DNA of 64,000 nt, from positions 161,062,452 to 161,126,451 of the forward strand of contig BTPG01000007.1 of assembly GCA_036245525.1 (NCBI GenBank), given 5' to 3'. A program made the position numbers and the translations under genes. The notes under the pieces were generated by a model that saw only the letters and a program-made list of their open reading frames with translations, searched no databases and was not told the origin of the DNA. Origin of the DNA: Semisulcospira habei. Its lineage: Eukaryota > Mollusca > Gastropoda > Semisulcospiridae. Positions within the stretch are counted from its first letter, which is position 1. Every line of letters starts with the position of its first letter. Of this stretch, positions 55,701 through 56,756 are shown piece by piece.

Positions 55701-56674
55701 GGGCATTGCTGTCATCATAGTTGACCTGTTGAGCTTCAGGCAAATCAACTGCAATCTGCAAGTAGAAAACGACAGAGCTGTCAATGCCATATGCTATGTT
55801 ACATAATCATTTTGTCAAAATCTCTTGTGTGTTTTGCAGGATATTTTAGATATTAACACCATCAAATTATAAAGGTGGCTCCAAATAGATAAAATACATT
55901 CTGAAATGGGCCTGGCAGCACCAGATGGGAAAGACTGCTTGGTCTTAAAATTAGTCCCTTTTAGCCCCAAGGTCCCATTTCTCAAAATTTTGGAGGTGTT
56001 GCCTAATGACTATGTACCAGTTGTAGGAGATGGATTGATCATGATAATTCAAAGGTAGTGCCAGATGAGCTTGGCGCCTGAAGGCGCCAAGCTCATCTGG
56101 CACTACCCTTGAATTATGATGATCAATCCATCTCCTGCTGCAGGGTCCCAGGGCTAAAAGGGTTAACTGGTGCCCAGTGCAGTGTTGCAAAGAAAGGAAA
56201 GTGAAGTCCAGCAACCACTGGAATTGATGCCGCAATTAGAAAAACTTTAAGGGATGCGATGCGGTGGTCTCCTGACCATCTGCCTCTTCTCCCTCCTCTC
56301 TAGATGTAGGAGAATAATCTGAACATGATACTGAATATTGTCAATGTATAGCAAAATCGCATCTCAATCTGATCCCAAGACATGAGATATGCCTGCCAAC
56401 ATACAGACGCAAGATGGCAAGCGGTTGTACTGATGGATACCTACAACACTGCACAGCAGAGCATATACGTACTGTACACGGTACTTCATCGTATGCCACA
56501 ATGCTGATTCTTGAAATTGAATACTCTGGTTTTCGATTCGAAATAAAAAATATTAAACAGAAAACTGAAGACGGACAAACGAAAGGCACTTTTACCAACC
56601 CTTTTCTCTTCAGTTCGATCGACTTCAGTTTCCACCTGTTGTCTAGCTTTCCAGTTGTGTCGTTTTCGCCCCAT
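629..56674 (-). CDS. DHX37: DHX37-like DEAH-box RNA helicase, split gene (16 exons, 3' end outside window)
   Basis: Nucleolar RNA helicase of the small-subunit processome; in yeast and human the family (Dhr1/DHX37) releases U3 snoRNA from pre-18S rRNA using ATP, activated by UTP14. Exons (minus strand, high to low): 56674-56596, 55748-55573, 54951-54490, 52057-51909, 50490-50398, 47816-47720, 33781-33668, 26391-26209, 25641-25521, 24561-24468, 23532-23343, 22377-22270, 21657-21533, 2707-2611, 1633-1568, 713-629. All introns are GT-AG and phases agree throughout, giving about 746 codons without a stop, against about 1,157 aa in the human protein. Motifs in order: lysine-rich N-terminus, [47 protein letters not shown], then the start of the HA2 region. 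The rest of HA2 and the OB-fold lie to the left of the window. Identity is seen directly in the translation; function is by family. Confidence 0.96.
903..960. repeat. Short hairpin (GGAATCATCGG arms)
   Basis: Arms CAACATTTCTGGAATCATCG and the complement, separated by a short loop. No TTAA border was seen. The GATTCC-type arm resembles the loop of the family at 1206-1296 but is not identical. Confidence 0.6.
983..1062. repeat. Degenerate core-1 palindrome
   Basis: AAGGTAGTGTCAGTTGAGCT...GAGCTTGGCGTC arms paired with diverged complements ending CCTTAAACTATCATGG. An older copy of the core seen at many other sites. Confidence 0.6.
1206..1296. repeat. TTAA-type palindrome, family D
   Basis: AACCCTTTGCATGTCGGTAG through GATTCCTGTGGGAATC to the complementary arm ending CGCAAAGGGTTAA. 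The whole element is one palindrome of about 90 bp. A second copy is at 50186-50276. Confidence 0.8.
1311..1534. repeat. TTAA-type MITE, shell B with core-1 palindrome
   Basis: Left border TTAACCCC(TATCA)ATCAG, then ACACCAGTGCATGA and a core-1 hairpin at about 1367-1431, then TATCCTTATCTGTAAGTACT and right border ATGATATAGGTTAT. The same shell recurs at 7592-7782 and, in the opposite orientation, at 52919-53142. Confidence 0.78.
1568..1633 (-). CDS. DHX37: DHX37 exon 15
   Basis: 22 codons, phase 0: [20 protein letters not shown] then IK, corresponding to [20 protein letters not shown] in human. Acceptor CACCAG, donor GTACAG. It is a short exon easily missed because the other strand is open here. 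Confidence 0.93.
1868..2000. repeat. Partial shell-B MITE with core-1 palindrome
   Basis: Starts TTAACC at 1868; hairpin about 1914-1999 with arms GTTCAAGGGTGGTGCCAGAA and the complement. The right border is unclear. Confidence 0.65.
2281..2360. repeat. TTAA-type perfect palindrome, family C-G-rich
   Basis: TTAACTCATTCGTGGCCAGC then CGCATCCGGATGCG, with a mirrored arm ending GGCCGCGAATGAGTTAA. TTAA at both ends. It shares its right TTAA with the next MITE. Confidence 0.82.
2357..2570. repeat. TTAA-type MITE, shell A with core-1 palindrome
   Basis: Left border TTAACCC, a core-1 hairpin at about 2396-2490, right border AAATGGGTTAA at 2570. About 214 bp, typical of shell A. Confidence 0.82.
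2611..2707 (-). CDS. DHX37: DHX37 exon 14
   Basis: Encodes [19 protein letters not shown] then [13 protein letters not shown], matching [28 protein letters not shown] in the family. Acceptor GTTGCAG, donor GTGAGG. Confidence 0.97.
2713..3379. other. Intron sequence, nothing recognised
   Basis: A-T-rich intron 13 sequence with only short chance ORFs on either strand; no repeat border, helicase exon or RNA gene was seen. Confidence 0.5.
3380..3575. repeat. Tandem repeat, unit about 50 bp, four copies
   Basis: Unit contains TTGCTGACCATGTAGCACCA followed by TCATGGTGGCCTTGATCTTA and GGTCTTCC. Four diverged copies start near 3389, 3437, 3487 and 3537. Confidence 0.75.
3685..3755 (+). repeat. 3' tail of a SINE or L2-like LINE
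   Basis: ACGCTTAGAGCCCACTGCTC...GGCGATATAAATGCTCTTTA ending in (ATT)n. The same GCG-type, ATATAAAT, (ATT)n layout closes the L2-like copy at 6327 and the SINE copies elsewhere in the window. Confidence 0.55.
4605..5790 (-). pseudogene. LINE RNase H domain and C-terminus
   Basis: A long open frame (376 codons from the first ATG, open further upstream) carries an RNase HI domain: [12 protein letters not shown] (first Asp), [11 protein letters not shown] (Glu), [11 protein letters not shown] (second Asp) and [18 protein letters not shown] (last catalytic block). It cleaves the RNA strand of RNA:DNA hybrids during target-primed reverse transcription. A cysteine-rich tail ([17 protein letters not shown]) follows, as in I/Jockey-group LINEs. 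The frame is intact but separated from its RT by the insertion, so the element is dead. Confidence 0.85.
5790..6328 (+). mobile_element. L2-like LINE 3' fragment inserted in the I/Nimb-like LINE
   Basis: Plus-strand fragment encoding the C-terminal tail typical of L2/CR1-group LINEs: [58 protein letters not shown], and a stop after LKTHLFQQF at 6149. The 3' UTR ends GCGCATTATAAATACCGTAA followed by (ATT)n at about 6310-6328. It is heavily 5' truncated. No clear target-site duplication was found. Confidence 0.85.
6328..7190 (-). pseudogene. LINE reverse transcriptase, partial
   Basis: Two consecutive frames cover RT blocks: [36 protein letters not shown] (the YxDD active site with F for Y) and [14 protein letters not shown], then after a stop [14 protein letters not shown] and [18 protein letters not shown]. 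The stop after SLSIA (about 6652) splits the palm and thumb parts. The 5' end is truncated about 7190, so the finger part and everything upstream is missing. Confidence 0.85.
7195..7590. other. Intron sequence, nothing recognised
   Basis: A-T-rich intron 13 sequence between the LINE and a MITE. Short ORFs on both strands have no recognisable motif. Confidence 0.45.
7592..7782. repeat. TTAA-type MITE, shell B with core-1 palindrome
   Basis: TTAACCCTGAGGCTGATTTT at the left, a shortened core-1 hairpin (about 7675-7732) and AAAAGGGTTAA at the right. Confidence 0.75.
8047..8916 (+). repeat. 5' LTR of the Gmr1-like element
   Basis: Bounded by TGTTACG and CGTAACA, a perfect 7 bp inverted pair with TG...CA ends. 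Length 870 bp. A candidate primer binding site starting TGGCACCTCC follows three bases later (8920). The first 100 bp recur at 63894 at the right window edge. Confidence 0.82.
8999..10699 (+). pseudogene. Gypsy gag-protease, with early frameshift and stops
   Basis: A likely start at 8999 ([16 protein letters not shown]) leads into a stop near 9112 in a purine-rich coiled-coil stretch; another stop lies at about 9326. From 9353 the frame is open for 448 codons: a gag domain with [20 protein letters not shown], a CCHC zinc knuckle ([14 protein letters not shown], about residue 225) and an aspartic protease with the DTG catalytic triad (about residue 346; [11 protein letters not shown]). Gag packages the RNA and protease would mature the polyprotein. 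The purine-rich tract, a slippage-prone GA/GAA repeat, is the probable cause of the early break. Confidence 0.86.
10702..11540 (+). pseudogene. Gypsy integrase N-terminal zinc-binding region, split by a LINE tail
   Basis: First part 10702-10872 ([25 protein letters not shown]); after the insertion the frame resumes at 11303 and carries the HHCC zinc finger: [40 protein letters not shown]. It directly follows the protease, before any RT. Confidence 0.85.
10873..11302 (+). mobile_element. 5'-truncated LINE 3' end with 14 bp target-site duplication
   Basis: Flanked by GGATATTCAACAGC at 10859-10872 and 11303-11316. Ends in (GTAA)n. Just before the tail a frame reads [18 protein letters not shown] and stops, resembling the C-terminus of several mollusc LINEs. 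About 430 bp, inserted in the integrase frame. Confidence 0.85.
11816..11913. repeat. Internal complementary region of DIRS-like element 2
   Basis: Reads CCATCGGTAAGTATTTTTCA at the left and TTACCGATGGTATTACACTT at the right. The middle GAAAAATTCATTTGTTTTCT is the complement of the joined right and left tips. This is the template segment thought to complete the circle during DIRS replication. Confidence 0.85.
11852..13275 (-). pseudogene. DIRS tyrosine recombinase remnant
   Basis: Broken frames retain [11 protein letters not shown] (the HxxR block) and, further upstream, [20 protein letters not shown], which aligns by eye with [20 protein letters not shown] of the better copy at 27520. Several frameshifts and stops; inactive. 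Confidence 0.7.
13276..15385 (-). pseudogene. DIRS RT/RNase H and gag remnants, heavily degraded
   Basis: GC-rich sequence in the position expected for RT, RNase H and gag of DIRS-like element 2. Only scattered fragments are readable and no catalytic motif can be supported. Assignment rests on position between recognisable recombinase and gag start. Confidence 0.45.
15392..15632 (-). mobile_element. tRNA-derived SINE
   Basis: On the minus strand a tRNA-like head at 15632-15553 has A box GGCTCAGCGGTTCGCC and B box GGTTAGATTCC, followed by an A-T-rich body and tail (AATAACAAAAATAAATT at the left end). Sits inside DIRS-like element 2 and differs in base composition from its surroundings. Confidence 0.65.
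16070..17490 (-). repeat. Gag tandem array of DIRS-like element 2 (about 96 bp, 32 codons)
   Basis: Read on the minus strand the unit is [18 protein letters not shown] then [14 protein letters not shown], 32 residues, repeated with small changes. At DNA level the unit contains GATAGGCGTCGTACGCTCTC and GGGACAACGAAGTCCCTGCT. At least ten diverged copies; the right end near 17290-17420 has a shorter duplicated piece. Confidence 0.8.
17540..17859 (-). pseudogene. DIRS gag 5' end with intron (element 2)
   Basis: Start ATG-GCC-AG at 17859-17852 is followed by GTAATATC. A pyrimidine-rich tract ends TTGTTGCAG and exon 2 starts at 17661 with a frame reading [17 protein letters not shown], the cysteine-rich motif common to the gag of these elements. 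One in-frame TAG follows the acceptor, so this copy is mutated. Predicted intron 17662-17851. Confidence 0.62.
18362..18740 (+). pseudogene. Gypsy integrase catalytic core, frameshifted
   Basis: After the DIRS insertion the frame resumes: [12 protein letters not shown] (first catalytic Asp), [33 protein letters not shown] (second Asp) and PYHPM, where about 11 bases seem lost; a [12 protein letters not shown] segment holding the catalytic Glu follows in another frame. A short deletion also shifts the frame near 18430. Confidence 0.85.
18756..19217 (+). pseudogene. Gypsy integrase C-terminus with GPY/F-type domain
   Basis: Contains [33 protein letters not shown] and [15 protein letters not shown], the GPY/F module of Ty3/Gypsy integrases, then [12 protein letters not shown]. 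It precedes RT, not the LTR. Confidence 0.85.
19218..19445 (+). pseudogene. Start of Gypsy reverse transcriptase, truncated
   Basis: Reads [36 protein letters not shown] and PVRSKPYR, the region leading into RT fingers in Ty3/Gypsy elements. Homology stops about 19445 and the rest of RT is absent. Confidence 0.8.
19466..20614 (-). pseudogene. DIRS gag fragment (element 1) with 32-residue repeats and intron
   Basis: Start ATG-GAC-AG at 20614-20607, donor GTAAAGC, acceptor ATGTTACAG, exon 2 from 20446 reading [17 protein letters not shown]. Predicted intron 20447-20606. Downstream lies the tandem array [20 protein letters not shown] then [12 protein letters not shown], and beyond it a poorly resolved stretch with [14 protein letters not shown]. 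The gene ends where the Gypsy truncation point begins. Confidence 0.65.
19930..20400 (-). repeat. Gag tandem array of DIRS-like element 1 (96 bp, five copies)
   Basis: The unit start CTTTGTTTCACATTCAAAGG occurs at 19945, 20042, 20137, 20233 and 20329 (spacing 95-97). Each unit is 32 codons on the minus strand. Confidence 0.88.
20929..21093 (-). mobile_element. SINE copy in the right inverted repeat of DIRS-like element 1
   Basis: Interrupts the mirrored GGGGCTAAAATT...GAGTTAAGCG sequence. Contains ATATGGCGCATTTCTCATAT, CAACAAGCACGCTCACGTGA and ACACAGAACATTCACGTGGT with an (ATT)n-type end. Related copies at 35089, 50636 and 51105. Confidence 0.7.
21422..21490. repeat. TTAA-type palindrome, CACCAGTAC family
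   Basis: TTTAACCCCCTTGTGCACGA, then ACCAGTACAGTAAATAGTACTGGTGG (a hairpin) and AAAAGGGGCTC. Related element at 50273-50335. Confidence 0.6.
21533..21657 (-). CDS. DHX37: DHX37 exon 13 (motif VI)
   Basis: Encodes [19 protein letters not shown] and [16 protein letters not shown], including the arginine-finger motif VI. Acceptor CTTCAG, donor GTGAGG, phase 2. The next exon is 18.8 kb away. Confidence 0.97.
22270..22377 (-). CDS. DHX37: DHX37 exon 12 (motif V)
   Basis: 36 codons, phase 0: [20 protein letters not shown] followed by [16 protein letters not shown]. Acceptor CAACAG, donor GTAGTT. Confidence 0.97.
22409..22613. repeat. TTAA-type MITE, shell A with core-1 palindrome
   Basis: TTAACCCTTTTAGCCCAATG at the left, GGGCTAAATGGGTTAA at the right, core-1 hairpin about 22495-22578. 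TTAA at both borders. Confidence 0.85.
22791..22973. repeat. TTAA-type MITE, shell C with core-2 palindrome
   Basis: TTAACCCCTTCTGACTGTGT at the left and CAGTGAATGGGTTAA at the right. The core hairpin has arms GCAAGAGGCATAGATTCTCA and TGAGCCCC plus the complement. Confidence 0.8.
23236..23300. repeat. Core-2 palindrome
   Basis: ATGAGGCACAGATTCTCATG-AGCCCC arm with its complement around a short loop. No TTAA border recognised nearby. Confidence 0.7.
23343..23532 (-). CDS. DHX37: DHX37 exon 11 (acidic insert)
   Basis: Starts YSVEPVDEE, carries an acidic run (aspartate/glutamate with methionine) and ends [16 protein letters not shown], the helicase segment before motif V. Acceptor ATTTCAG, donor GTGGGT. 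Confidence 0.95.
24468..24561 (-). CDS. DHX37: DHX37 exon 10
   Basis: Encodes [23 protein letters not shown] then IMPNINLN. Two donors compete (GTGGGT and GTGAAT, four bases apart); the first is chosen because it restores NNYSVEP across the junction, matching LDHYSV in human DHX37, and gives the right phase. Confidence 0.9.
24669..24880. repeat. TTAA-type MITE, shell A with core-1 palindrome
   Basis: CCCATTTAACCCCAAGG at the left (diverged border), core-1 hairpin about 24752-24845, right border CGGGGCAAAATAAGTTAA. Confidence 0.7.
25092..25412 (-). mobile_element. LINE 3' end fragment with target-site duplication, inside a core-2 palindrome
   Basis: CACAACTGCTGGG occurs at both ends of the insert (25092 and 25400). 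The insert starts with (GATT)n and contains GCTTAACGTCCCGACAGCAA, resembling the 3' UTR of the LINE at 4385 (GGTTTAACGCCGAGCAGG). It splits a core-2 palindrome whose halves are GCGAGAGGCATATCTC (25065) and GAGGATCGTGCCTCTTGC (25420). Confidence 0.75.
25521..25641 (-). CDS. DHX37: DHX37 exon 9 (motif IV)
   Basis: Encodes [20 protein letters not shown] followed by [15 protein letters not shown]. Ends in phase 1 at GTGAGT. Acceptor TCGCAG. Confidence 0.95.
25752..26066. repeat. Two overlapping shell-A MITEs
   Basis: TTAACCCATTTAGCCCC at 25752, core-1 hairpin about 25797-25880, then a second left-type shell (AGCCCCAAGGTCCCATTTCT) and right border GGGGCTAAATGGGTTAA at 26066. The second copy has lost most of its palindrome. 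Confidence 0.72.
26209..26391 (-). CDS. DHX37: DHX37 exon 8 (motif III)
   Basis: 61 codons, phase 0. Contains [18 protein letters not shown] (SAT motif), then [18 protein letters not shown] as in the family. Acceptor CCTGTAG, donor GTACGG. Confidence 0.96.
26477..26687. repeat. TTAA-type MITE, shell A with core-1 palindrome
   Basis: TTAACCCTTTTAGCCCCACA at the left, CTGGGGCTAAAAGGGTCAA at the right, core-1 hairpin in the middle. 211 bp, the clearest full-length shell A. Confidence 0.85.
27316..27413. repeat. Internal complementary region of DIRS-like element 3
   Basis: CCATCGGTAAGTATTTTTCA...AAATACGTTTGTTTTCTCAA...TTACCGATGG. The left half is the complement of the left tip of the element, the right half that of the right tip, joined at AAAC/GTTT. 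Confidence 0.88.
27520..28602 (-). CDS. DIRS tyrosine recombinase (one frame break)
   Basis: N-terminal part (28602-28390) in one frame: [32 protein letters not shown]. After a T-run (28384-28388) the frame changes and continues for 272 codons to a stop at 27520. Catalytic features: ASRVSEL (first Arg), [10 protein letters not shown] (His-x-x-Arg), [14 protein letters not shown] (Trp and nucleophile Tyr). The enzyme would integrate the circular DNA copy. The break could be a real mutation, a programmed shift or an assembly error in the homopolymer. Confidence 0.9.
28603..30777 (-). CDS. DIRS reverse transcriptase-RNase H (one-base deletion)
   Basis: RT frame from 30777 (overlapping the end of gag): [66 protein letters not shown] (active site YLDD). 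The frame stops at 29530 after [10 protein letters not shown], but the other frame continues as [18 protein letters not shown] and the RNase [59 protein letters not shown]. Comparison with 37180 in DIRS-like element 4 ([14 protein letters not shown]) indicates loss of a single base near 29,537. Confidence 0.9.
30488..32940 (-). CDS. DIRS gag with predicted intron
   Basis: Predicted start ATG-GCG-AG at 32940-32933, then a GTAAAATC donor, an acceptor TTGTGTTGCAG, and exon 2 from 32771. Spliced, it opens [12 protein letters not shown], then [13 protein letters not shown] and further Cys pairs (CLPCSTC, CLVC), a zinc-binding region. Next come TDPTS-type repeats, a long arginine/serine-rich stretch, an acidic segment, and a conserved C-terminal region ([54 protein letters not shown]) shared with the element at 35913. 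The frame is also open upstream to 33262, but that part has no match in the other copies. Confidence 0.85.
32265..32575 (-). repeat. Gag tandem array of DIRS-like element 3
   Basis: CACTAGTCGGGTCTGTG occurs near 32268, 32356, 32454 and 32547, spacing about 88-98 bp. On the minus strand each gives TDPTS(A/G) followed by about 25-28 variable residues; two unit types alternate ([10 protein letters not shown] and TDPTSGxY). Confidence 0.82.
33668..33781 (-). CDS. DHX37: DHX37 exon 7 (motif II, DEAH box)
   Basis: Encodes [19 protein letters not shown] then [19 protein letters not shown]. The DEAH box is intact. It lies only about 125 bp beyond the right end of the DIRS-like element in intron 7, and is intact despite that neighbour. 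Confidence 0.97.
33961..34025. repeat. Core-2 palindrome
   Basis: CAAGAGACATAAATCCTCAT-GAGCCCCTGC arm and complement ending ATGTCTCTTGCC. Confidence 0.78.
34105..34170. repeat. Core-2 palindrome
   Basis: GCAAGAGACACAGATCCTCA arm with complement TGAGGATCTATGTCTTTTGC. Lies 80 bp from the previous copy; both are followed by CTGAT(A/T)TTCCTTGGATGG, suggesting a duplicated segment. Confidence 0.75.
35089..35330 (-). mobile_element. SINE copy
   Basis: Starts with (AAT)n, then GGCGCTTTTTCCCAATTGAA, AACAAGCGCGCTCACGCGAG, ACACAGAACTTTCACGTGGT, and TTGTATTTGAAATTGATT. Same family as 20929, 50636 and 51105; orientation minus by the A-rich/T-rich tail. Confidence 0.72.
35331..36611 (+). pseudogene. DIRS gag (element 4)
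   Basis: Cysteine motif [13 protein letters not shown] near 35335-35380, repeats with [18 protein letters not shown] (35558, 35679), then an intact 232-codon stretch 35913-36611 matching the gag C-terminal domain of element 3: [74 protein letters not shown]. Frames between the segments do not connect. Confidence 0.8.
36780..37020 (+). repeat. Second copy of gag repeats in DIRS-like element 4
   Basis: CCCGCTGACCCTTCCGGAGG at 36819 and CCCGCTGATCCTTCCGGAGG at 36948 repeat those at 35558 and 35679. They lie where RT is expected, so a gag segment has been duplicated into, or RT replaced by, this position. Confidence 0.65.
37084..37793 (+). pseudogene. DIRS RNase H (element 4)
   Basis: Begins just after the RT palm with [20 protein letters not shown] and [14 protein letters not shown]. 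Then in another frame [59 protein letters not shown] stop (TAG near 37475) and frameshifts break it. Confidence 0.82.
38090..39130 (+). pseudogene. DIRS tyrosine recombinase (element 4)
   Basis: Fragments in order: [33 protein letters not shown], then 38383-38745 ([37 protein letters not shown] with the first Arg box) and 38820-39092 ([40 protein letters not shown]). The Tyr block follows as [16 protein letters not shown] in another frame. Multiple breaks; inactive. Confidence 0.82.
39313..39408. repeat. Internal complementary region of DIRS-like element 4
   Basis: GTCATGTCATCGGTAATGTT at the left and TTACCGATGACATGAC at the right, joined through GAGGAAATAAATTCATTTTT, i.e. the complement of the left tip followed by that of the right tip. 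Confidence 0.85.
39663..40885 (+). mobile_element. DIRS-like element 5, fragment with mismatched tip
   Basis: Abuts element 4 directly. Plus-strand tyrosine recombinase pieces (39750-40420: [40 protein letters not shown]), an internal complementary region at about 40537-40635 and one terminal repeat ending near 40885. The left part, including gag and RT, is absent. A 17-base stretch (AACGCTAGCGTTTCGAGCC type) is duplicated in tandem at 40165-40203. The right tip reads GTAATGTTCTTGAGGAAACA, the type expected of the left tip. Confidence 0.7.
41378..41475. repeat. Internal complementary region of DIRS-like element 6
   Basis: GATGCCATCGGTAAGTATTT...TTCATTTGTTTTCTCA...GTTACCGATGGCATTAC. Joint at CATTTG, as in element 2. 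Confidence 0.82.
41560..42640 (-). pseudogene. DIRS tyrosine recombinase (element 6)
   Basis: Fragments: [20 protein letters not shown] (first Arg box), [18 protein letters not shown] (HxxR), and [16 protein letters not shown] (Tyr block). Upstream [20 protein letters not shown]. At least three frame changes. Confidence 0.8.
42640..43700 (-). pseudogene. DIRS RNase H (element 6)
   Basis: Fragments: [40 protein letters not shown] then [26 protein letters not shown] end near 43040. A run of about 17 G at 42810-42826 lies at the end. Confidence 0.75.
43700..44360 (-). pseudogene. DIRS reverse transcriptase remnant (element 6)
   Basis: Fragments [31 protein letters not shown] and [20 protein letters not shown] (YLDD active site retained). 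Frames are disjointed. Confidence 0.78.
44360..47110 (-). pseudogene. DIRS gag remnant (element 6), apparently intron-less start
   Basis: C-terminal part 44360-44900 is degraded but keeps positional similarity ([25 protein letters not shown] near 44720). The N-terminal part is at about 47035-47094: ATG-GCT-TCG-TCG, then, one base out of frame, VRTCLC and [12 protein letters not shown]. In other copies an intron of 160-190 bp separates the ATG from the VRTC motif; here they are 14 bases apart. Confidence 0.6.
45100..46830. repeat. G-rich tandem array in DIRS-like element 6
   Basis: Repeats of GCTCTCGGGTCACGCTCGGA at about 45630, 45860, 46000, 46215 and 46490, plus shorter units CGCTCGGA...CGGAGCG followed by runs of 8-35 G. 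The polyG runs (for example 45461-45490, 46672-46703) break any reading frame and are likely of uncertain length in the assembly. Confidence 0.75.
47720..47816 (-). CDS. DHX37: DHX37 exon 6 (motif Ib)
   Basis: Encodes [20 protein letters not shown] and then [12 protein letters not shown], which contains the conserved TDGxLL of the DEAH core. Acceptor CTGGCAG, donor GTGAGT. The next exon is almost 14 kb away because intron 6 is filled by DIRS-like elements. Confidence 0.97.
48134..49741 (-). mobile_element. piggyBac-like transposon, internally deleted
   Basis: Terminal inverted repeat TTAACCCTTTCATTACTGA at 48134 and its complement (TCAGTAATGAAAGGGATAA) at 49741; TTAA on the left, ATAA on the right. 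About 1.6 kb. A minus-strand transposase remnant lies at about 49080-49440. The TTAA site and CCC...GGG ends are the piggyBac hallmark. The right terminus also contains GCCCGCTATAGCGGGC, a palindrome. Confidence 0.75.
49080..49440 (-). pseudogene. piggyBac-like transposase N-terminus
   Basis: Frames read [20 protein letters not shown] (acidic N-terminus), then after a shift [10 protein letters not shown], a stop, and [20 protein letters not shown] plus GYFGLSCLL. The acidic start and the F..GP....YF.L pattern are typical of the beginning of piggyBac transposases. The catalytic DDD region is missing. Recognition is by pattern only. Confidence 0.6.
49983..50189. repeat. TTAA-type MITE, shell A with core-1 palindrome
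   Basis: TTAACCCATTTAGCACTGAG at the left, AAGAGGGTTAA at the right, core-1 hairpin about 50020-50115. Shares the right TTAA with the next element. Confidence 0.83.
50186..50276. repeat. TTAA-type palindrome, family D
   Basis: TTAACCCTTTGTGTGTCAGT through GATTCCTATAGGAATC to GACATGCAAAGGGTTAA. Closely related to 1206-1296. Shares TTAA with both neighbours. Confidence 0.83.
50273..50335. repeat. TTAA-type palindrome, CACCAGTAC family, right border unclear
   Basis: TTAACTCTTGTGCAAGCAGC then CACCAGTACTGTAAACAGTA and CCAGCAGCTGCATG. Related to 21422-21490. Confidence 0.6.
50398..50490 (-). CDS. DHX37: DHX37 exon 5 (motif Ia)
   Basis: Encodes [21 protein letters not shown]...EMNL, the RNA-contacting motif Ia region. 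Acceptor TTTTCAG, donor GTATTT; joins exons 4 and 6 in phase 2. Confidence 0.96.
50636..51066 (-). mobile_element. tRNA-derived SINE with duplicated head
   Basis: Minus strand: tRNA-like head at 50968-50903 with A box TGGCTCAGTGATAAAGC and B box GGTTTGATACC, preceded by a second, diverged head at about 51045-50990. The body contains CCACGTGAATGTTTTGTGTT and GCGTGTGTTTCATGTGAGCA. The (ATT)n tail is not visible at the left end. Confidence 0.68.
51105..51350 (+). mobile_element. SINE copy, opposite orientation
   Basis: Contains TTCCAAATACAAGCGATCAA, AAATGGCGTAAATCCGTGTC, GGCGCTTTGAGTCGATTTCC, AAAGCGCCTATATAATAACG and an (ATT)n tail. Body matches the reverse complement of 50636-50810, so the two form a large inverted pair. 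Confidence 0.72.
51603..51884. repeat. TTAA-type MITE, shell E with core-1 palindrome
   Basis: Long terminal inverted repeat: left TTAACCCATTGTGTCTAGGT...TTAGAGTTGTCCTCTGAGGA then CTGCATTACA; right is the diverged complement ending GCATAGAGGGTTAA. The centre is a core-1 hairpin (about 51690-51772) with arms GGGTGGTGCCAGAATAGCTT. Confidence 0.8.
51909..52057 (-). CDS. DHX37: DHX37 exon 4 (motif I, Walker A)
   Basis: Contains [10 protein letters not shown]...NPVVIVC followed by [19 protein letters not shown], the ATP-binding P-loop of DEAH helicases. Acceptor CCACAG, donor GTGAGT, ends in phase 2. Confidence 0.97.
52919..53142. repeat. TTAA-type MITE, shell B with core-1 palindrome
   Basis: TTAACCCATATCATACTGAG at the left, CCGAATGATAAGGGTTAA at the right, core-1 hairpin about 53022-53095. 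The most complete shell B; it is the reverse orientation of 1311-1534. Confidence 0.85.
53253..53319. repeat. Core-2 palindrome
   Basis: GCAAGAGGCATAGATCCTCA-TGAGCCCCC arm and complement. Possibly the centre of a large shell-C element: the left-type shell is at about 52778 (TTTAACCACTTCCCTGCCAA) and a right-type shell at 54344-54382 (CAGTGAAGGGGTTAA). Confidence 0.7.
53755..54262 (+). mobile_element. LINE remnant (C-terminal RT fragment)
   Basis: Reads [18 protein letters not shown] (RT palm) and, after an internal deletion, [60 protein letters not shown]. This tail is very common in invertebrate LINE polyproteins. Ends near GATTGATAGATT. Confidence 0.8.
54490..54951 (-). CDS. DHX37: DHX37 exon 3
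   Basis: 154 codons, phase 0 at both ends. Starts [18 protein letters not shown] (human RAEMLQKLSEVQAS), continues through a lysine-rich and a glutamate/aspartate/serine-rich acidic stretch, and ends [10 protein letters not shown], the segment just before the helicase core. Acceptor TTTACAG, donor GTATGT. Confidence 0.93.
55093..55173. repeat. TTAA-type palindrome, AACTCCCAGA family
   Basis: TTAAACTCTTAAACTCCCAG then AGCTAAATGACTTCCATT and a nearly perfect mirror ending AGTTTAAGAGTTAA. About 80 bp, loop of a few bases. Confidence 0.8.
55375..55455. repeat. Imperfect hairpin
   Basis: TTTGACACAGTTTTAGCTCT and CCAGAACGTGTGTCAAA arms around GTAGCAGAGC. Not bounded by TTAA. Confidence 0.5.
55573..55748 (-). 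CDS. DHX37: DHX37 exon 2
   Basis: Acceptor ATTGCAG; encodes VDLPEAQQ...[16 protein letters not shown] followed by a long lysine/glutamate stretch with [12 protein letters not shown], as in the human SNALVLP...LTKKEKKVLQKI block. An alternative acceptor seven bases upstream (CTTGCAG) would break the phase with exon 1, so the inner one is chosen. Donor GTAGTA. Confidence 0.9.
55951..56166. repeat. TTAA-type MITE, shell A with core-1 palindrome
   Basis: TTAGTCCCTTTTAGCCCCAA at the left, CAGGGCTAAAAGGGTTAA at the right, core-1 hairpin about 56029-56132. Full length 216 bp. Confidence 0.85.
56596..56674 (-). CDS. DHX37: DHX37 exon 1 (start codon)
   Basis: Begins ATG at 56674 with [13 protein letters not shown], matching the basic MGK...KGRQQ start of vertebrate DHX37. 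Ends in phase 1 at a GTAAAAG donor. The start is chosen because the MG-basic-RQQ block is the family N-terminus. Confidence 0.88.
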
Positions 56675-56756
56675 GCTGTGGGAAATAATAACTTAGTAAA
56701 TTTACACTGCTTTAAGCTGTCTGCTTTCCACACACGTGCTTGTTGTTGCCAGATGA

